A stretch of DNA of 64,000 bases from Spirosoma profusum (GTDB lineage: Bacteria; Bacteroidota; Bacteroidia; Cytophagales; Spirosomataceae): positions 1 to 64,000 of the forward strand of contig NZ_JACWZY010000027.1 of NCBI RefSeq assembly GCF_014699005.1, given 5' to 3'. Every line of letters begins with the position of its first letter. The first letter of the stretch is position 1. Below, piece by piece: positions 27,056 to 37,405 of the stretch. A program made the translations under genes and the position numbers. The notes beneath the pieces are model-generated. The model was not told where the DNA came from. It made no database searches and saw only the letters and a program-made list of their open reading frames with translations.

Positions 27056-29806
27056 TTAGCGAGAAGTTTGAATCGTCACCGGACCTAACAAACCAGATTC
27101 AATCAGCGGTAATTCGCCCCAGGGAACCAAGTTTTTATTCGCTTTCGTGATGTTCGTTTTGGTGAATTTCTGGCCTGTGATGGCATCACCCGTCAGCCGG
27201 TTCGACCAGGTGTTTGCTACGTCAATTTTTAGTGAATTAGCACCTGGTTTAAGCGCATTTGTGATGTCAACACGATAGGGTGAAGTCCAGATAATGCCCA
27301 TTGGTTTATTGTTCAGCCATACTTCCCCGATTTTTGCCACCGAGCCTAAGTCAAGATAAACCGGTTGATTTTTAGACGTATTACTTTCCGGTTTGTATTG
27401 AAAGGTTTTCTGGTACGTTGCAATACCCGAAAAGAATTTTATACCCTTCTGATCTGATTTTGTCCAGGAAATTAGCCGAGGCAACGTAGCAGATTCAGGT
27501 GCGCCCCAGCCTTTGGGGAACGTGAGTTGCCAGGAGCCAGTCAACGTCATTACGGGTTTTGTATTTCCTAAATTTATCCCGTCGACATTCGCTACGTTCT
27601 TAGTAGGCGACGTAGCGGTTTTGCTGAAAACCACAAAGTAAGCGCCATACGGTGGAAGTGTAACCGTCATACTGGTACGTCCCCCCGCCTGACTGTACCC
27701 GGTTATGGGCGTAACCTCTCCCGAAACTGGATTCCAAATCTCTGGCGTTTTGCCCTGCTGCCGGAATTGACATGGTTTGGAAACCCACTGATTGGTGGTG
27801 TTACGTATCAGGTAAAAATCCAGATCACTACGTTGGTAATGAATATAATCGATGGGCGTGTGTCGCTGATCAGCTTTTTGATCGGGATAGCTGAAATCAG
27901 GCGAAATTTTCAGCGATTGTAAAGTTTCCAACGGCGATGCTGTTGGTTCGACTAGTCGCGCGCCCTTTGCCATTAACTTCGCTAGTTTCGCCCGGACTTC
28001 CGCCGGAATCCGTCCCTCCCTACCCAGATGCAAAACCCCGTATCGACCCACGCCCGGCAATACCCACTGGCCATTTTCAACCGTCAGATCACGTAGCAGT
28101 ACTTCGGTATTGATGACCTCGTAATCATAGCCCGGCCCGACAACGTAGCGTGTATTTTTCGGTGGAATCAGATTCGGAATGTTGTCCCCGTAATAATGCA
28201 GTACGTCGGCCACGAAGTCCGTTTTTTGCAGGATGTGCGAAATACGGCCAAGGTAGTCGTTGAACGGTTTGCTCTTGGGCCACCAGCCGTTCCGGTCATT
28301 GTAATGCGTACCCGCAAAGTAGGCAATTCCCGGATACCCCATGTTCGACGGATTATGCGTAAAACCGTGAATCACAAGTCGGTTTAGCCCTTCGCAGAAA
28401 GAACGGTCGGCCAGCGGTTTCAGATCGGAAGGGCCTTCCTGCCAGTCCCAATAGCTTGTAAATGACTCCTCTTCGACGATCCCGCGTTTGTAGATGTGTG
28501 ACGCAGCGGCAATTTCCTTCACCAGATAAATCATATCGACCAGACTATCCTTATCATTCTCCATGAAGAAGGTACGATTATACCAGAACTCGCCACGAGG
28601 TACGTCCAACGCACCCAATGCTTTCAGCGTTTCAACCGGAATATGGTGCAAATGCCCCGGCCCTCCCGACTCCGAAATGATCTGTAAACCATAGCTGTTG
28701 CAGATTTCTTTCGACTTCCGATAATGATTGTTGATCATCAGTTCGGAAAGCGTTTTGTCGAAATCGAATAGAAAGCTTTTGGCCATTTCTGGCTGGTACC
28801 AACCTTTATTAAAAATAGCGGGCAAAAACTTGTACAGGTCGTAGCCGTGCAGTTTTCGGAACGTAGCAGGAAGCGTAGGCGTCCAGGTAAACTCTTTGGC
28901 TTCGTAACTGGCCAAGTACAGATTTTTGAGCGGACTCTTGCTGAAATCTCCGATGAGGGGCTTCAGCTTGTTAATGAAATACATCACGTGCATCCGCGTA
29001 GCTGTCGAATCAAAATGGTCGATGATGGGGCCAACCGAATTCGGCGTCGGACGTATCAACTGCTCGCCCGAATTGGAGCAGATGTAGCGGTAAATATCCC
29101 AATCGCCCGCTGGGGCTTTCCAATTTAGTTGCTCGGTTTTCGGATCAAAAAAGGCCGATACGTTCACAATTTTGGTCGTATCTAACTGCGATTGCTGGCC
29201 TGCTGGTAACGCGATGATGGCAATTTCTTGGTAATAAGCCGGTTTACCATCCGGCCCGTAAACAATCGGACGTTTATTTCCTTGTCGGTCAGGAGTAATA
29301 GCCGGAAACGGTAAGTTGACCGTCTGTTGACTAGCGCCCTGATGCGTCGTTTTTGAGAAATATATCGTTTTAGCGGCATGTTTGGGCGTAACCCACGTAC
29401 CACCTGCATTCCAGCTACTAGCCAGATTCAAGCCCACTTCAAGGCCCAGTTTACCAGCTTCTTTTATCGCCATATGAATCGTTTTCACCGACGCATCGCT
29501 CATAAAAGCTGGTCCCGCCGGAATTACCTGATTTAGATCGCTGGCTGGTGGTAAACCAATCTCAAAAATATCGACCCCACCCAGCCCGGCATTCTTGATC
29601 GATTTCAGTTCTTCTTTCAATCGAACCGTATCGACGTAGCCATTCAGCCACCACCAATACACCTTGGGCCGAGCAGTGATGGGTGGATTTTTGAAAGCTG
29701 CTTTTAACGTAGCGTAGTTAATTGGATCGGCCTTCGGCCTGGTTCCAAGAAATGAAACTAAAGTAACTAACAGTCCAAGCCCTAACAAGTAGGATAAGAG
29801 TTTCAT
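27056..29806 (-). CDS. GH106-like glycoside hydrolase (probable alpha-L-rhamnosidase)
   Basis: A 916-residue exported enzyme resembling family GH106 alpha-L-rhamnosidases, known from rhamnogalacturonan and rhamnosylated-glycan degradation in Bacteroidota. After a signal peptide (about 1-22), the barrel starts at FKNPPITARPKVYWWWLNG and continues through GLGGVDIFEIG and NLASSWNAGGTWV. Acidic motifs such as YLASYEAKEFTW and IISESGGPGH lie in the barrel. The C-terminal part (about 780-910) is a GH2-like sugar-binding beta-sandwich (VYLDLGSVAKIGEVWLNN). Catalytic residues cannot be assigned by eye. Confidence 0.85.
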   Translation of the reverse strand: MKLLSYLLGLGLLVTLVSFLGTRPKADPINYATLKAAFKNPPITARPKVYWWWLNGYVDTVRLKEELKSIKNAGLGGVDIFEIGLPPASDLNQVIPAGPAFMSDASVKTIHMAIKEAGKLGLEVGLNLASSWNAGGTWVTPKHAAKTIYFSKTTHQGASQQTVNLPFPAITPDRQGNKRPIVYGPDGKPAYYQEIAIIALPAGQQSQLDTTKIVNVSAFFDPKTEQLNWKAPAGDWDIYRYICSNSGEQLIRPTPNSVGPIIDHFDSTATRMHVMYFINKLKPLIGDFSKSPLKNLYLASYEAKEFTWTPTLPATFRKLHGYDLYKFLPAIFNKGWYQPEMAKSFLFDFDKTLSELMINNHYRKSKEICNSYGLQIISESGGPGHLHHIPVETLKALGALDVPRGEFWYNRTFFMENDKDSLVDMIYLVKEIAAASHIYKRGIVEEESFTSYWDWQEGPSDLKPLADRSFCEGLNRLVIHGFTHNPSNMGYPGIAYFAGTHYNDRNGWWPKSKPFNDYLGRISHILQKTDFVADVLHYYGDNIPNLIPPKNTRYVVGPGYDYEVINTEVLLRDLTVENGQWVLPGVGRYGVLHLGREGRIPAEVRAKLAKLMAKGARLVEPTASPLETLQSLKISPDFSYPDQKADQRHTPIDYIHYQRSDLDFYLIRNTTNQWVSKPCQFRQQGKTPEIWNPVSGEVTPITGYSQAGGRTSMTVTLPPYGAYFVVFSKTATSPTKNVANVDGINLGNTKPVMTLTGSWQLTFPKGWGAPESATLPRLISWTKSDQKGIKFFSGIATYQKTFQYKPESNTSKNQPVYLDLGSVAKIGEVWLNNKPMGIIWTSPYRVDITNALKPGANSLKIDVANTWSNRLTGDAITGQKFTKTNITKANKNLVPWGELPLIESGLLGPVTIQTSR

Positions 29807-29833
29807 GGGAAGGGAAATTTAAGATCGGAGGTT

Positions 29834-29922
29834 TTTGTCATGCTGACGAAGGAAGCATCTTAAGGTTTCTAAACGTGTCAGTTAGGATGCTTTAAGATGC
29901 TTCCTTCGTCAGCATGACAAAA
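29834..29922. repeat. 89-bp palindromic intergenic element, copy 4
   Basis: The arms are perfectly complementary over at least 29 bp (left begins TTTGTCATGCTGACGAAGGA). It lies between the GH106-like gene and the unclassified 845-residue enzyme gene. Confidence 0.9.
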
Positions 29923-29939
29923 AAGTACGACAAAATCTA

Positions 29940-32477
29940 CTACCAAAACACCACCAGATCGCCCGTTGCGTTTTCGACAACGTAGTGATTGCCATACTTT
30001 TTGTCGCCGGATTTGAAAGGTACTTGCGGCTTTTTACCCCACGGATAACCGGTATTGGCATACACGTGGAGTCGCTGTTCCGTAACGTCCTCATCGGGGT
30101 AGATACGTACCGTCGCGTTCTTCAAGCCCGTCAGTCGGACGCACCGTTTCATGTGCTGCACCCCCGACGTCATCTCCTGGCACGACACAATACCATCCTG
30201 TTGGTCAATGAAGAACCGACTTTCCCGGTGCCAGGCTTTGGGCATATGGTACACCGAATAGCCATTCTCCAATTCTGTTTCGTAACCAGTTAGAATCGGT
30301 GTCCCTTGCGGCATTTTGAACCGATGGGTGAGGGTCGTATTGGGGCAATAGCCCGAGAAGAAAAACCCGTTGCTGCCGCGCGAAATGGTGAGAACCGGGT
30401 TTTTGACAGATGGATTTCGTTTATCAATCCGGTAATCGACACCAAACTCTTTAAGAACGTACCGCATCAGTAATGGTCCGGTAAACAGTTGTTCGGGATC
30501 GTCGGGAGTCAGGAGTTTGCCGCCTGTAAACTTGCTCGAATTGGTGCCCCGCACGTAAGCTACTTTACCTCCTTTCCAGTCGGGTTTTTCGCGCACCCAT
30601 ACTACGTCACGGCTGTTAGTGCCCTGCGTCATCGTCGCCAGTACGTTGGTGTTAGCCGATTTATCCTTCACCTGAGTTGTCAGGCCACCACCCGAAAACA
30701 AAGCCCGGTGCGTGATCTTATCCGGGTAAGCTTTGGCTAGTTTATCGACATTAATGGAGGATTTTAATTGAAAATCACCTTCCAATGCTGAGGTATTCTG
30801 AAGATTTAACAGATTCAGAAAGGCGGTTCCGGCGTGATCGGCAGGTCCGTAGACGAGTAGTTTACCACCGTTCTGCACGAAATCAATTAGCGATTTTTCA
30901 AGGGAGGAATTAGCTTCAGGAACGATCGAAACCAAAATAGACTCGTTGAAATAAGCGGGTTTCGACGTAATGACTTTCTGGAATGAATTCGTAGAGACAA
31001 TGGTATTCAGCGGAAAGCCGTTGTTGATCGCCTGTCGGATGAGCCAGTCGCCGTAGTAGATTTCCGGTAGCCGGTCGGGTTGTTTGTATGCCCAGCTATG
31101 GTATTCGTCGAACGGATAAACCCAGACGAGCGGGCCGGGTGCTGTCGGTGCATCGTAACGCGCTTTCAGAATGTGGGGTGTCACCTCATCGGGTACTTCA
31201 GCGGGCATTTCGCCGTAGGTATTGTCTGCGGTCAGAAAGTTCAGGTGCGTAGGTAGCTTGACTTCACCCTTAGCATTGATACGTGCTACGGCCATGGGCA
31301 GGTAAATATCGTGCGGTTCCTGCCCGTAACGATCCAGCCAGGGACTATTTACCCACCACGGATCGTGCGTGTAGTAACGAAACAGGTAACGCTCATCGGG
31401 AAGCTCCGCCATACGTGACATATACCCGACCATTTCCAGTCCAAAATCGCCATCCAGCGCAGCCCAAGGGGAATTAGGTGGCGGTAGCATGTTGTATTTA
31501 CCGCCGTAAATCTGCTTCAAGTCCACACCATCACGCGCTAAATCGGCTCCGGTCGACAAATTGGTGCCCCGCGTCTGGATCTGAAAAGCAGGGCATTCTT
31601 TCCGAAACAGGTTCCAGAAGCCAGCAATCAGCTCTCGGGTATTCGCCAGTTTTTCGGGAGCGAAAGCCTTCCCGTTAAAGATGGCTCCAGTCGATGACCA
31701 ACCTTCTACGCCAAAGCCAAAACCATTACTCAACCAGATGTAATCGTACCCCAAATCGGTGAGAAAATGCTGACTCTGCCGCCCCAGGAACGTACCAAAG
31801 GGGGTGCTGGCGGGAATACCTTTAGGGAAGCCCGCGTAGGCTTGATTATCCGCATTCAGTGTTGAATAACAGCTCACCATGGTTTTATGACCCATGGCGT
31901 TGCCGCCCAGAATTTCCGGATGTTTTTTGTACTTGAACTCTGATTTGGCAAACTCCGGCCCCGGATCGAACGTAGCACCGATGCGGATGGGTTTTCCCGT
32001 AACCTGTTTACCAGCTTCCTTCAGCGTTTGGATAATGAACTTCAGATCGCCGTACGTAAAAGCGGGTGGATTCTCCATGTACAACAAGGCGCGCTGATGC
32101 AACGAAAGATCGGCTGGCCCCGACCCGACTTCATGCTCGGTGTTTGGATTGCCCATGTATTTGGCCCATTCGAGCGGCTGACTCATCTTGCCGGTATAAT
32201 CCAGAATTTCAGAGCCATCCGATGTCCAGAGCATCACCGAAACGGTATCCGTATGACGTAGCAGCGACGACCACTGCGTAAAGAGTTCGGTTGCTACCTG
32301 CTGGATGTAGGCTTTGTCGTTCTTTTTAAAGGGTTTGAGCGACAACTCCAGCGTGATGTTATTGAACGATTTGCCACGTAGCGTTGAGTTGTCCAGGTTC
32401 GGCATATCGGTACTGTTAGTAAAGCCGAAAACAGCTATACTCAATACACAGATAAAGGCTAGGAGTTGAGCACGCAT
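29940..32477 (-). CDS. Large exported putative glycosidase of unrecognised family
   Basis: I do not recognise the family. The 845-residue protein has a signal peptide (about 1-22). The first half (about 35-480) looks like a TIM-barrel glycosidase: NITLELSLKPF, ATFDPGPEF, LGYDYIWLSNGFGFG, IQTRGTNLST, LDGDFGLEMVGYMSRMAEL and WVYPFDEYHSW are strand-loop segments with plausible acidic catalytic residues. The next part (about 490-640) resembles the GATase-like domain of GH42 enzymes (VSIVPEANSSLEKSLIDF, GGKLLVYGP). The C-terminal part is beta-rich. It lies between SusD and GH106 genes, so it is probably a PUL enzyme. Confidence 0.75.
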   Translation of the reverse strand: MRAQLLAFICVLSIAVFGFTNSTDMPNLDNSTLRGKSFNNITLELSLKPFKKNDKAYIQQVATELFTQWSSLLRHTDTVSVMLWTSDGSEILDYTGKMSQPLEWAKYMGNPNTEHEVGSGPADLSLHQRALLYMENPPAFTYGDLKFIIQTLKEAGKQVTGKPIRIGATFDPGPEFAKSEFKYKKHPEILGGNAMGHKTMVSCYSTLNADNQAYAGFPKGIPASTPFGTFLGRQSQHFLTDLGYDYIWLSNGFGFGVEGWSSTGAIFNGKAFAPEKLANTRELIAGFWNLFRKECPAFQIQTRGTNLSTGADLARDGVDLKQIYGGKYNMLPPPNSPWAALDGDFGLEMVGYMSRMAELPDERYLFRYYTHDPWWVNSPWLDRYGQEPHDIYLPMAVARINAKGEVKLPTHLNFLTADNTYGEMPAEVPDEVTPHILKARYDAPTAPGPLVWVYPFDEYHSWAYKQPDRLPEIYYGDWLIRQAINNGFPLNTIVSTNSFQKVITSKPAYFNESILVSIVPEANSSLEKSLIDFVQNGGKLLVYGPADHAGTAFLNLLNLQNTSALEGDFQLKSSINVDKLAKAYPDKITHRALFSGGGLTTQVKDKSANTNVLATMTQGTNSRDVVWVREKPDWKGGKVAYVRGTNSSKFTGGKLLTPDDPEQLFTGPLLMRYVLKEFGVDYRIDKRNPSVKNPVLTISRGSNGFFFSGYCPNTTLTHRFKMPQGTPILTGYETELENGYSVYHMPKAWHRESRFFIDQQDGIVSCQEMTSGVQHMKRCVRLTGLKNATVRIYPDEDVTEQRLHVYANTGYPWGKKPQVPFKSGDKKYGNHYVVENATGDLVVFW

Positions 32478-32505
32478 AAGTTAAAAAGGTTAGGTACTTC
32501 CTTTT

Positions 32506-32594
32506 TTTGTCATGCTGTGGCACGAAGCATCTTAACGTGTCCAAACTTGAGGGTAAGGAAATCTTAAGATGCTTCCTCCGTCAGCATGACAAAA
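32506..32594. repeat. 89-bp palindromic intergenic element, copy 5
   Basis: Begins TTTGTCATGCTGTGGCACGA and ends CAGCATGACAAAA. It lies between the susD-like gene and the 845-residue enzyme gene; its right end is only seven bases from the susD-like stop codon. Confidence 0.88.
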
Positions 32595-32600
32595 ACGCTT

Positions 32601-34037
32601 CTAATATCCTGTATTCTGCTTTAGGGCGGGATTTAGGTCAATTTCGGTTTGTGGGATGGGGAATAGTAATTCGAAATCCTGCACCGAAAAATTGAGCTTT
32701 TGACTAGCGTAGTGAGCGTTCAGTACCGTTTGGGCCCGGCCAGTACGTACCAGATCGAACCAGCGGTGACCTTCGTACAGAAACTCGACCCGCCGTTCGC
32801 GCTCAAGTGCTAGTCGTGTGTCCGCCTGAGACAATCCTGCTAAAGCCGTTAGTTTAGACCGTTGTCGCACCTGGTTGAGGTAAGGCAGCGCATCCGACGT
32901 TTTACCCTGCTCATTCAGCACCTCGGCGTACATCAGCAATACGTCGGCGTAGCGAAGAATGGTGAACGCAACCGTGCCGTCTGACAAATCAACGGCTTTA
33001 AAATCAACGAACTTCAATCCGTAGCGACTGTATGATTTTCGGCCACCAATCAACGTAACGGAATCATTGACGGATATGGCTTTACGTGCATCAGCCGCTT
33101 CATACGAACGTATCAAATCAAGTGTAGGAACGATACGTCCGGAACCTTGCAGGTTGTTTGGGAAAATGGCCATGCTTGTAATCGCAGGGGTAAACACGGC
33201 TGAAAAGTTATTCCCCAATGATTGTCCCGACAGAAAATCAACTTCCAGAATCGTTTCGGCCAGATTCGTATTCCCATTCGTCGAAAGCGCTTTGTAATCA
33301 GCCACCAGCGAATATTGTTTGGCGTCGATCACTTCTTTCAGCTTCGTAGCGGCCAGATCGTACGATTTTTGCGTCAGGTAAACTTTAGCAAGCAGTGTTT
33401 TGGCCGTCATCTGCGACGCCCGTGTTTTATCCGCATTCAGCGCGACGGGTAGCAGACTTTCAGCGCTGGTCAGATCAGCGATAATCTGCTTATAGACTTC
33501 TTCCTGTGGTTTTAAGGTCAAATCGGCCGATGATACCTGAGCCGGACTACTGAATGTCTGATTGGTAATGGGCACATTGCCGAACAGACGTACCAGATAG
33601 AAATAACTGGAAGCCCGTAAAAACTGCGCTTCCCCCTTGATCCGGTTTTTAGCCGTTTGATCGAAGTTGACCGCGTCGATTCGATTCAGGATATTGCTAC
33701 TCTGCGAAATAGTATACAGACAGCTACTCCAGACGGCCCGCACAAACGCGTTGGTTGGCGTTACGCCATTCTGATCCATCTGCATCTCGTCTGCCGAGGG
33801 CGATGACCATTGGATTTCCGCATTGTCGGTCGTCAACTCGGTCATGTATTGGATATTGCTGGAGCTGTACAAGCCTCGCGTGGTGCTGTACACACCGACC
33901 AAAGCTGTTTCAAAATCATTCTGATTCTGGTAAAAACTCTGGTCGCTGATCTGATACTCTGGTTTCAGGTTCAGAAATTCGCTACAGGAAGATAGGCTGG
34001 CTGTTAGAAATAATATCGCCAATAGTCGATTTTTCAT
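32601..34037 (-). CDS. SusD/RagB family glycan-binding lipoprotein
   Basis: Cell-surface glycan-binding lipoprotein that works as a lid on its SusC-type transporter. I start it at the ATG at 34037 (MKNRLLAILFLTASLSSC), giving a proper lipobox with Cys near 18; the longer frame from 34061 adds eight residues before the signal. SusD features include LNLKPEYQISDQSF, the helical TPR-like region, EAQFLRASSYFYLVRLFG, and the C-terminal RRVEFLYEGHRWFDLVRTG. It lies 32 bp after the SusC gene, in the usual C-then-D order. Confidence 0.95.
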   Translation of the reverse strand: MKNRLLAILFLTASLSSCSEFLNLKPEYQISDQSFYQNQNDFETALVGVYSTTRGLYSSSNIQYMTELTTDNAEIQWSSPSADEMQMDQNGVTPTNAFVRAVWSSCLYTISQSSNILNRIDAVNFDQTAKNRIKGEAQFLRASSYFYLVRLFGNVPITNQTFSSPAQVSSADLTLKPQEEVYKQIIADLTSAESLLPVALNADKTRASQMTAKTLLAKVYLTQKSYDLAATKLKEVIDAKQYSLVADYKALSTNGNTNLAETILEVDFLSGQSLGNNFSAVFTPAITSMAIFPNNLQGSGRIVPTLDLIRSYEAADARKAISVNDSVTLIGGRKSYSRYGLKFVDFKAVDLSDGTVAFTILRYADVLLMYAEVLNEQGKTSDALPYLNQVRQRSKLTALAGLSQADTRLALERERRVEFLYEGHRWFDLVRTGRAQTVLNAHYASQKLNFSVQDFELLFPIPQTEIDLNPALKQNTGY

Positions 34038-34069
34038 GGCAGGTAAAGGATTTATAATCAACAGATTGA

Positions 34070-37000
34070 TTAAAGAGTTATCCGTAGGCCAAGGGTGTAG
34101 GTACGTGGGTTCGGATAGGCAAAAAAGTCAATGCCGCTCCGAGCCAGGTTATCGCCACTCGTACCACCTTCTGGATCGTATCCCGGATATTTCGTGAAGG
34201 TGTATAGATTCGTTACGTCCGCATAAACCGAAAGACCCTGAAGTTTGATCTTGCTCAACGTAGTGGCCGGGAACGTATAGGATAGATTTACGTCCCGAAT
34301 GCGCGTAAACGAGCCATCGAACAGATACTTAGTCGTACCCGCGCTGAAGCCAAAAGCGTAATCGTTTCGAATCGCTCGGGTATATAACCCTGCGCCAGGA
34401 TTGTCGACTGAACGCCAACGATCGGCAATGACCGATAGCTGATTTTGTACGCCAGCATCGTTGAGCGAAACCTCACCTCCCTGAAAGTAAACCTGGTTTC
34501 CATACGTACCGTTAATGCTCACACTCAGGCTAAGATTCCGGTAGCTGAATCGGTTACCGAAACCCCACGTATATTTTGGCCAGGGACTTCCAACAATGGT
34601 TCTGTCGGACGTATTAATGGTACCATTTCCGTCCACATCCTGAAACTTATAATCGCCCGGCTGAACGCGAGGGTTTTGCAGAGGGCTTTTACTGATTTCT
34701 TCCTGCGTCTGGAAAATACCTTGAATATTGAGCAACCGGAAACTGGAAATTGGGTAGCCAACCTGCGCAACCTGATAATCGGACGTAACGATACGTGCCG
34801 CTTCGGAATTGAGTGCCAGTACTTTATTGCGATTCCAGCTAATATTAAAATCGGTGTTCCACTGGAAAGGACCTTTTACAATGTTCTGCGAATTGATGGT
34901 CAACTCCAGCCCTTTGTTCTCGACTTCACCGATGTTCTGCACCGAACTCCCAAAACCCGATGCCGAAGGTAACGTAACGTTCAGTAGCAGGTTCTTTTTA
35001 TAAGCTTGATATGCATCGAACGTAACCGATAGCCGGTTCTGAAACAGCGAAAGATCTATGCCCAGATTCGTTTGTTGCGACTGTTCCCAGGTTAGTTCGT
35101 TATTCGCCAGACTGGTTGGTATAATCCCCGATACGATCTGTCCATTCGACACCGTACGTGATACGCCCAAAAGGCCCTGCGTAGCATAGTTCGGGATCAG
35201 GTTGTTACCGGCGATCCCGTAACTAGCCCGGATTTTCAGGTCACTGATGGCTGAAACAGATTTCATAAACGGTTCGTCCGACAATCGGTAGGCCAGTGAA
35301 ACAGACGGGAACGTACCCCAGCGGTTTTTGGCACCGAACCGGGAGCTACCATCCTGCCGAATGGTTGCCGTAAGCAGGTATTTGTTCGCAAAACCATAAT
35401 TGACCCGTGCCAGCCACGACATGATTGCCCATTCGCTGATGAAGTTTGTACCCGTCGAAACGGTTCCGGCAGCCAGGTAAGGGACATAATCTGTCGAGAA
35501 ACCCGTAGCGCCAGCCTGTAAAATTTCATCCGAGTTTTTCTGAATGGTGTATCCCACCAACGCATCTACATCGTGTTGCCCGAACTTATGCCGGAAATTG
35601 AGCGTGTTTTCGTTCAGCCAGTTCAGGCTTTTGATTTCCGTAGCTCCAGCAGTTGCAGCTCCCGTTCGGCTGGTAGCTAGTCCTACTTTTGATGATTTCC
35701 ACAGGCGTGTTACGTTGTTGGAGTAGTTGACACCAACGGACGTTTTTAGCACCAGACCTGGCATCAGTTCATACTGTAAATAGTTGTTAGTGAATACATT
35801 AGTATTGTTACGTTTATCTGAAAATTCAGCAGCTATCACCACTGCATTTTCGACTGGAATACCCGTTGGGCTGGAAAATTCAGAGTAGGGCGTACCGTCG
35901 GCGTTATACGCCGGGATTGTTGGATCACTGGCCAAAGCCGCTGAAATCAATCCACGGAATTGCAGGTGACCCTCCGCGCGGGCGAAATTGCCGTAAGAGT
36001 GCGCTCCCGAAAATGATGCACCGATTTTGAGTTTTTCTGTAAGGTGTGCGTCGATATTGGTACGTAGTGTAAACTTGTTGAAGTCGGAGCCAATGATGAT
36101 TCCTTTATTGGTGAAGTAGCCGCCCGATACGTAGTAGCTGACATCCTTAGCCGTTCCACTGGTTGAGAGTTGATAGTTCTGCACCATACCTTTCCGGAAA
36201 ATAACATCCTGCCAATCGGTGCCGTAGCCTTGATCGGCAAATTGGCTCAGGTTCCGAAACTCTGGCTTTACCTGCGTAGCCGTGCTCCGAACGCTGTTGG
36301 CATCCGTAGCTTTCCCTCCTCCATAGACCCAGGCATTGTCGCGCCCTTCTGCTACGTACTCTGCATATTGACGTGGGGTTAGCAGTTTCAATTTTTTAGC
36401 CAGTTCCTGCATGCCAACCGAATACTCGAAGTTGATAGTTGGTTTGCCCAGCTTGCCGCGTTTGGTTGTAATAATAATTACACCATTGGCCCCACGCGAC
36501 CCGTAGATAGCCGTAGCTGATGCATCTTTCAATACCTGAATTGACTCAATATCAGCAGGATTGATCACGCTTAGCGGGTTAATTCGATTCGTTGTGCTAC
36601 TGCTGGCGATACCATTGGCGGAGTACGAATTAGATGCAAAATTACTCAGATCAGAACCTCCTCCCCCCGTTCCAATAGCGTATCCATCCACTACGTATAG
36701 CGGTGAGTTCCCGCCCGTAATCGAGCTGATTCCGCGTACAATAACATTGACATTACCGCCCGGTGCCCCCGAGTTCTGTGTAATCTGTACACCAGCTATT
36801 TTTCCCTGCATCATCTGATCGACACTGGTGGCTGAGGGTACCGGAACCAGTTCTTTGGTCGTTAGGTTGACGATAGAACCCGTCAGGTCTTTTTTGCGCT
36901 GTGTACCATATCCTACAACAACGACATCCTGCAATTGCTGCTGATCCGTTTTTAGCGAAATGTTGATCGTAGAGCGACTCCCGACTGGAATTTCCTGGGG

Positions 37001-37267
37001 AGCGTAGCCAATAAAACTCACGACCAACCTAGCATTCGAATTGACGTTCAGTTTGAAATTGCCGTTTACGTCCGACGTAGTACCGTTGGTAGTGCCTTTC
37101 TCGGTTAGGGTGGCTCCCACTAAGGATTCACCATCTTCCGACGCCGTTATTTTCCCGCTGACCGTAACTTTTGCCGACTGAGCAAAGCTAGTGGTTACGG
37201 TAGCCAGTATACTCAACATACTGCCAATCACCAGGAGTCGCAGTCGATGAAATAAAAAATGGTCCAT
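34070..37267 (-). CDS. SusC/RagA family TonB-linked outer-membrane transporter
   Basis: A 1065-residue TonB-dependent glycan importer, typical length. After a signal peptide, a carboxypeptidase-like regulatory domain lies at about 33-115 (VSGKITASEDGESLVGATL). The TonB box/plug region follows (QDVVVVGYGTQRKKDLTGS, the hallmark of SusC proteins, and DASATAIYGSRGANGVIIITTK), then the 22-stranded barrel to the C-terminal YTLGLRITL. There is no N-terminal STN domain, so it should not signal to a FecR/sigma pair, which fits regulation by the local GntR protein. Confidence 0.96.
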   Translation of the reverse strand: MDHFLFHRLRLLVIGSMLSILATVTTSFAQSAKVTVSGKITASEDGESLVGATLTEKGTTNGTTSDVNGNFKLNVNSNARLVVSFIGYAPQEIPVGSRSTINISLKTDQQQLQDVVVVGYGTQRKKDLTGSIVNLTTKELVPVPSATSVDQMMQGKIAGVQITQNSGAPGGNVNVIVRGISSITGGNSPLYVVDGYAIGTGGGGSDLSNFASNSYSANGIASSSTTNRINPLSVINPADIESIQVLKDASATAIYGSRGANGVIIITTKRGKLGKPTINFEYSVGMQELAKKLKLLTPRQYAEYVAEGRDNAWVYGGGKATDANSVRSTATQVKPEFRNLSQFADQGYGTDWQDVIFRKGMVQNYQLSTSGTAKDVSYYVSGGYFTNKGIIIGSDFNKFTLRTNIDAHLTEKLKIGASFSGAHSYGNFARAEGHLQFRGLISAALASDPTIPAYNADGTPYSEFSSPTGIPVENAVVIAAEFSDKRNNTNVFTNNYLQYELMPGLVLKTSVGVNYSNNVTRLWKSSKVGLATSRTGAATAGATEIKSLNWLNENTLNFRHKFGQHDVDALVGYTIQKNSDEILQAGATGFSTDYVPYLAAGTVSTGTNFISEWAIMSWLARVNYGFANKYLLTATIRQDGSSRFGAKNRWGTFPSVSLAYRLSDEPFMKSVSAISDLKIRASYGIAGNNLIPNYATQGLLGVSRTVSNGQIVSGIIPTSLANNELTWEQSQQTNLGIDLSLFQNRLSVTFDAYQAYKKNLLLNVTLPSASGFGSSVQNIGEVENKGLELTINSQNIVKGPFQWNTDFNISWNRNKVLALNSEAARIVTSDYQVAQVGYPISSFRLLNIQGIFQTQEEISKSPLQNPRVQPGDYKFQDVDGNGTINTSDRTIVGSPWPKYTWGFGNRFSYRNLSLSVSINGTYGNQVYFQGGEVSLNDAGVQNQLSVIADRWRSVDNPGAGLYTRAIRNDYAFGFSAGTTKYLFDGSFTRIRDVNLSYTFPATTLSKIKLQGLSVYADVTNLYTFTKYPGYDPEGGTSGDNLARSGIDFFAYPNPRTYTLGLRITL

Positions 37268-37295
37268 GATTAAAAATTAAGGTTTAAGATGGCTG

Positions 37296-37405
37296 TAATG
37301 GGTAATGAATAATGGACAATGTATAGGCAATAGAAGGCTGGTTTTCAATGAATAACTGAGCTAGGTGATCGCTGCATTATCCATTCTACATTACCCATTA
37401 TTCAT
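37296..37405. repeat. Imperfect inverted repeat built of TAATGRR heptads
   Basis: Left side has TAATGGGTAATGAATAATGG and the right arm holds a near-complement (ATTACCCATTATTCATTA). Both are made of repeated TAATGNN heptads with an intervening loop of about 45 nt. It fills the gap between the isomerase stop and the susC start, where no 89-bp element is found. Confidence 0.6.
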
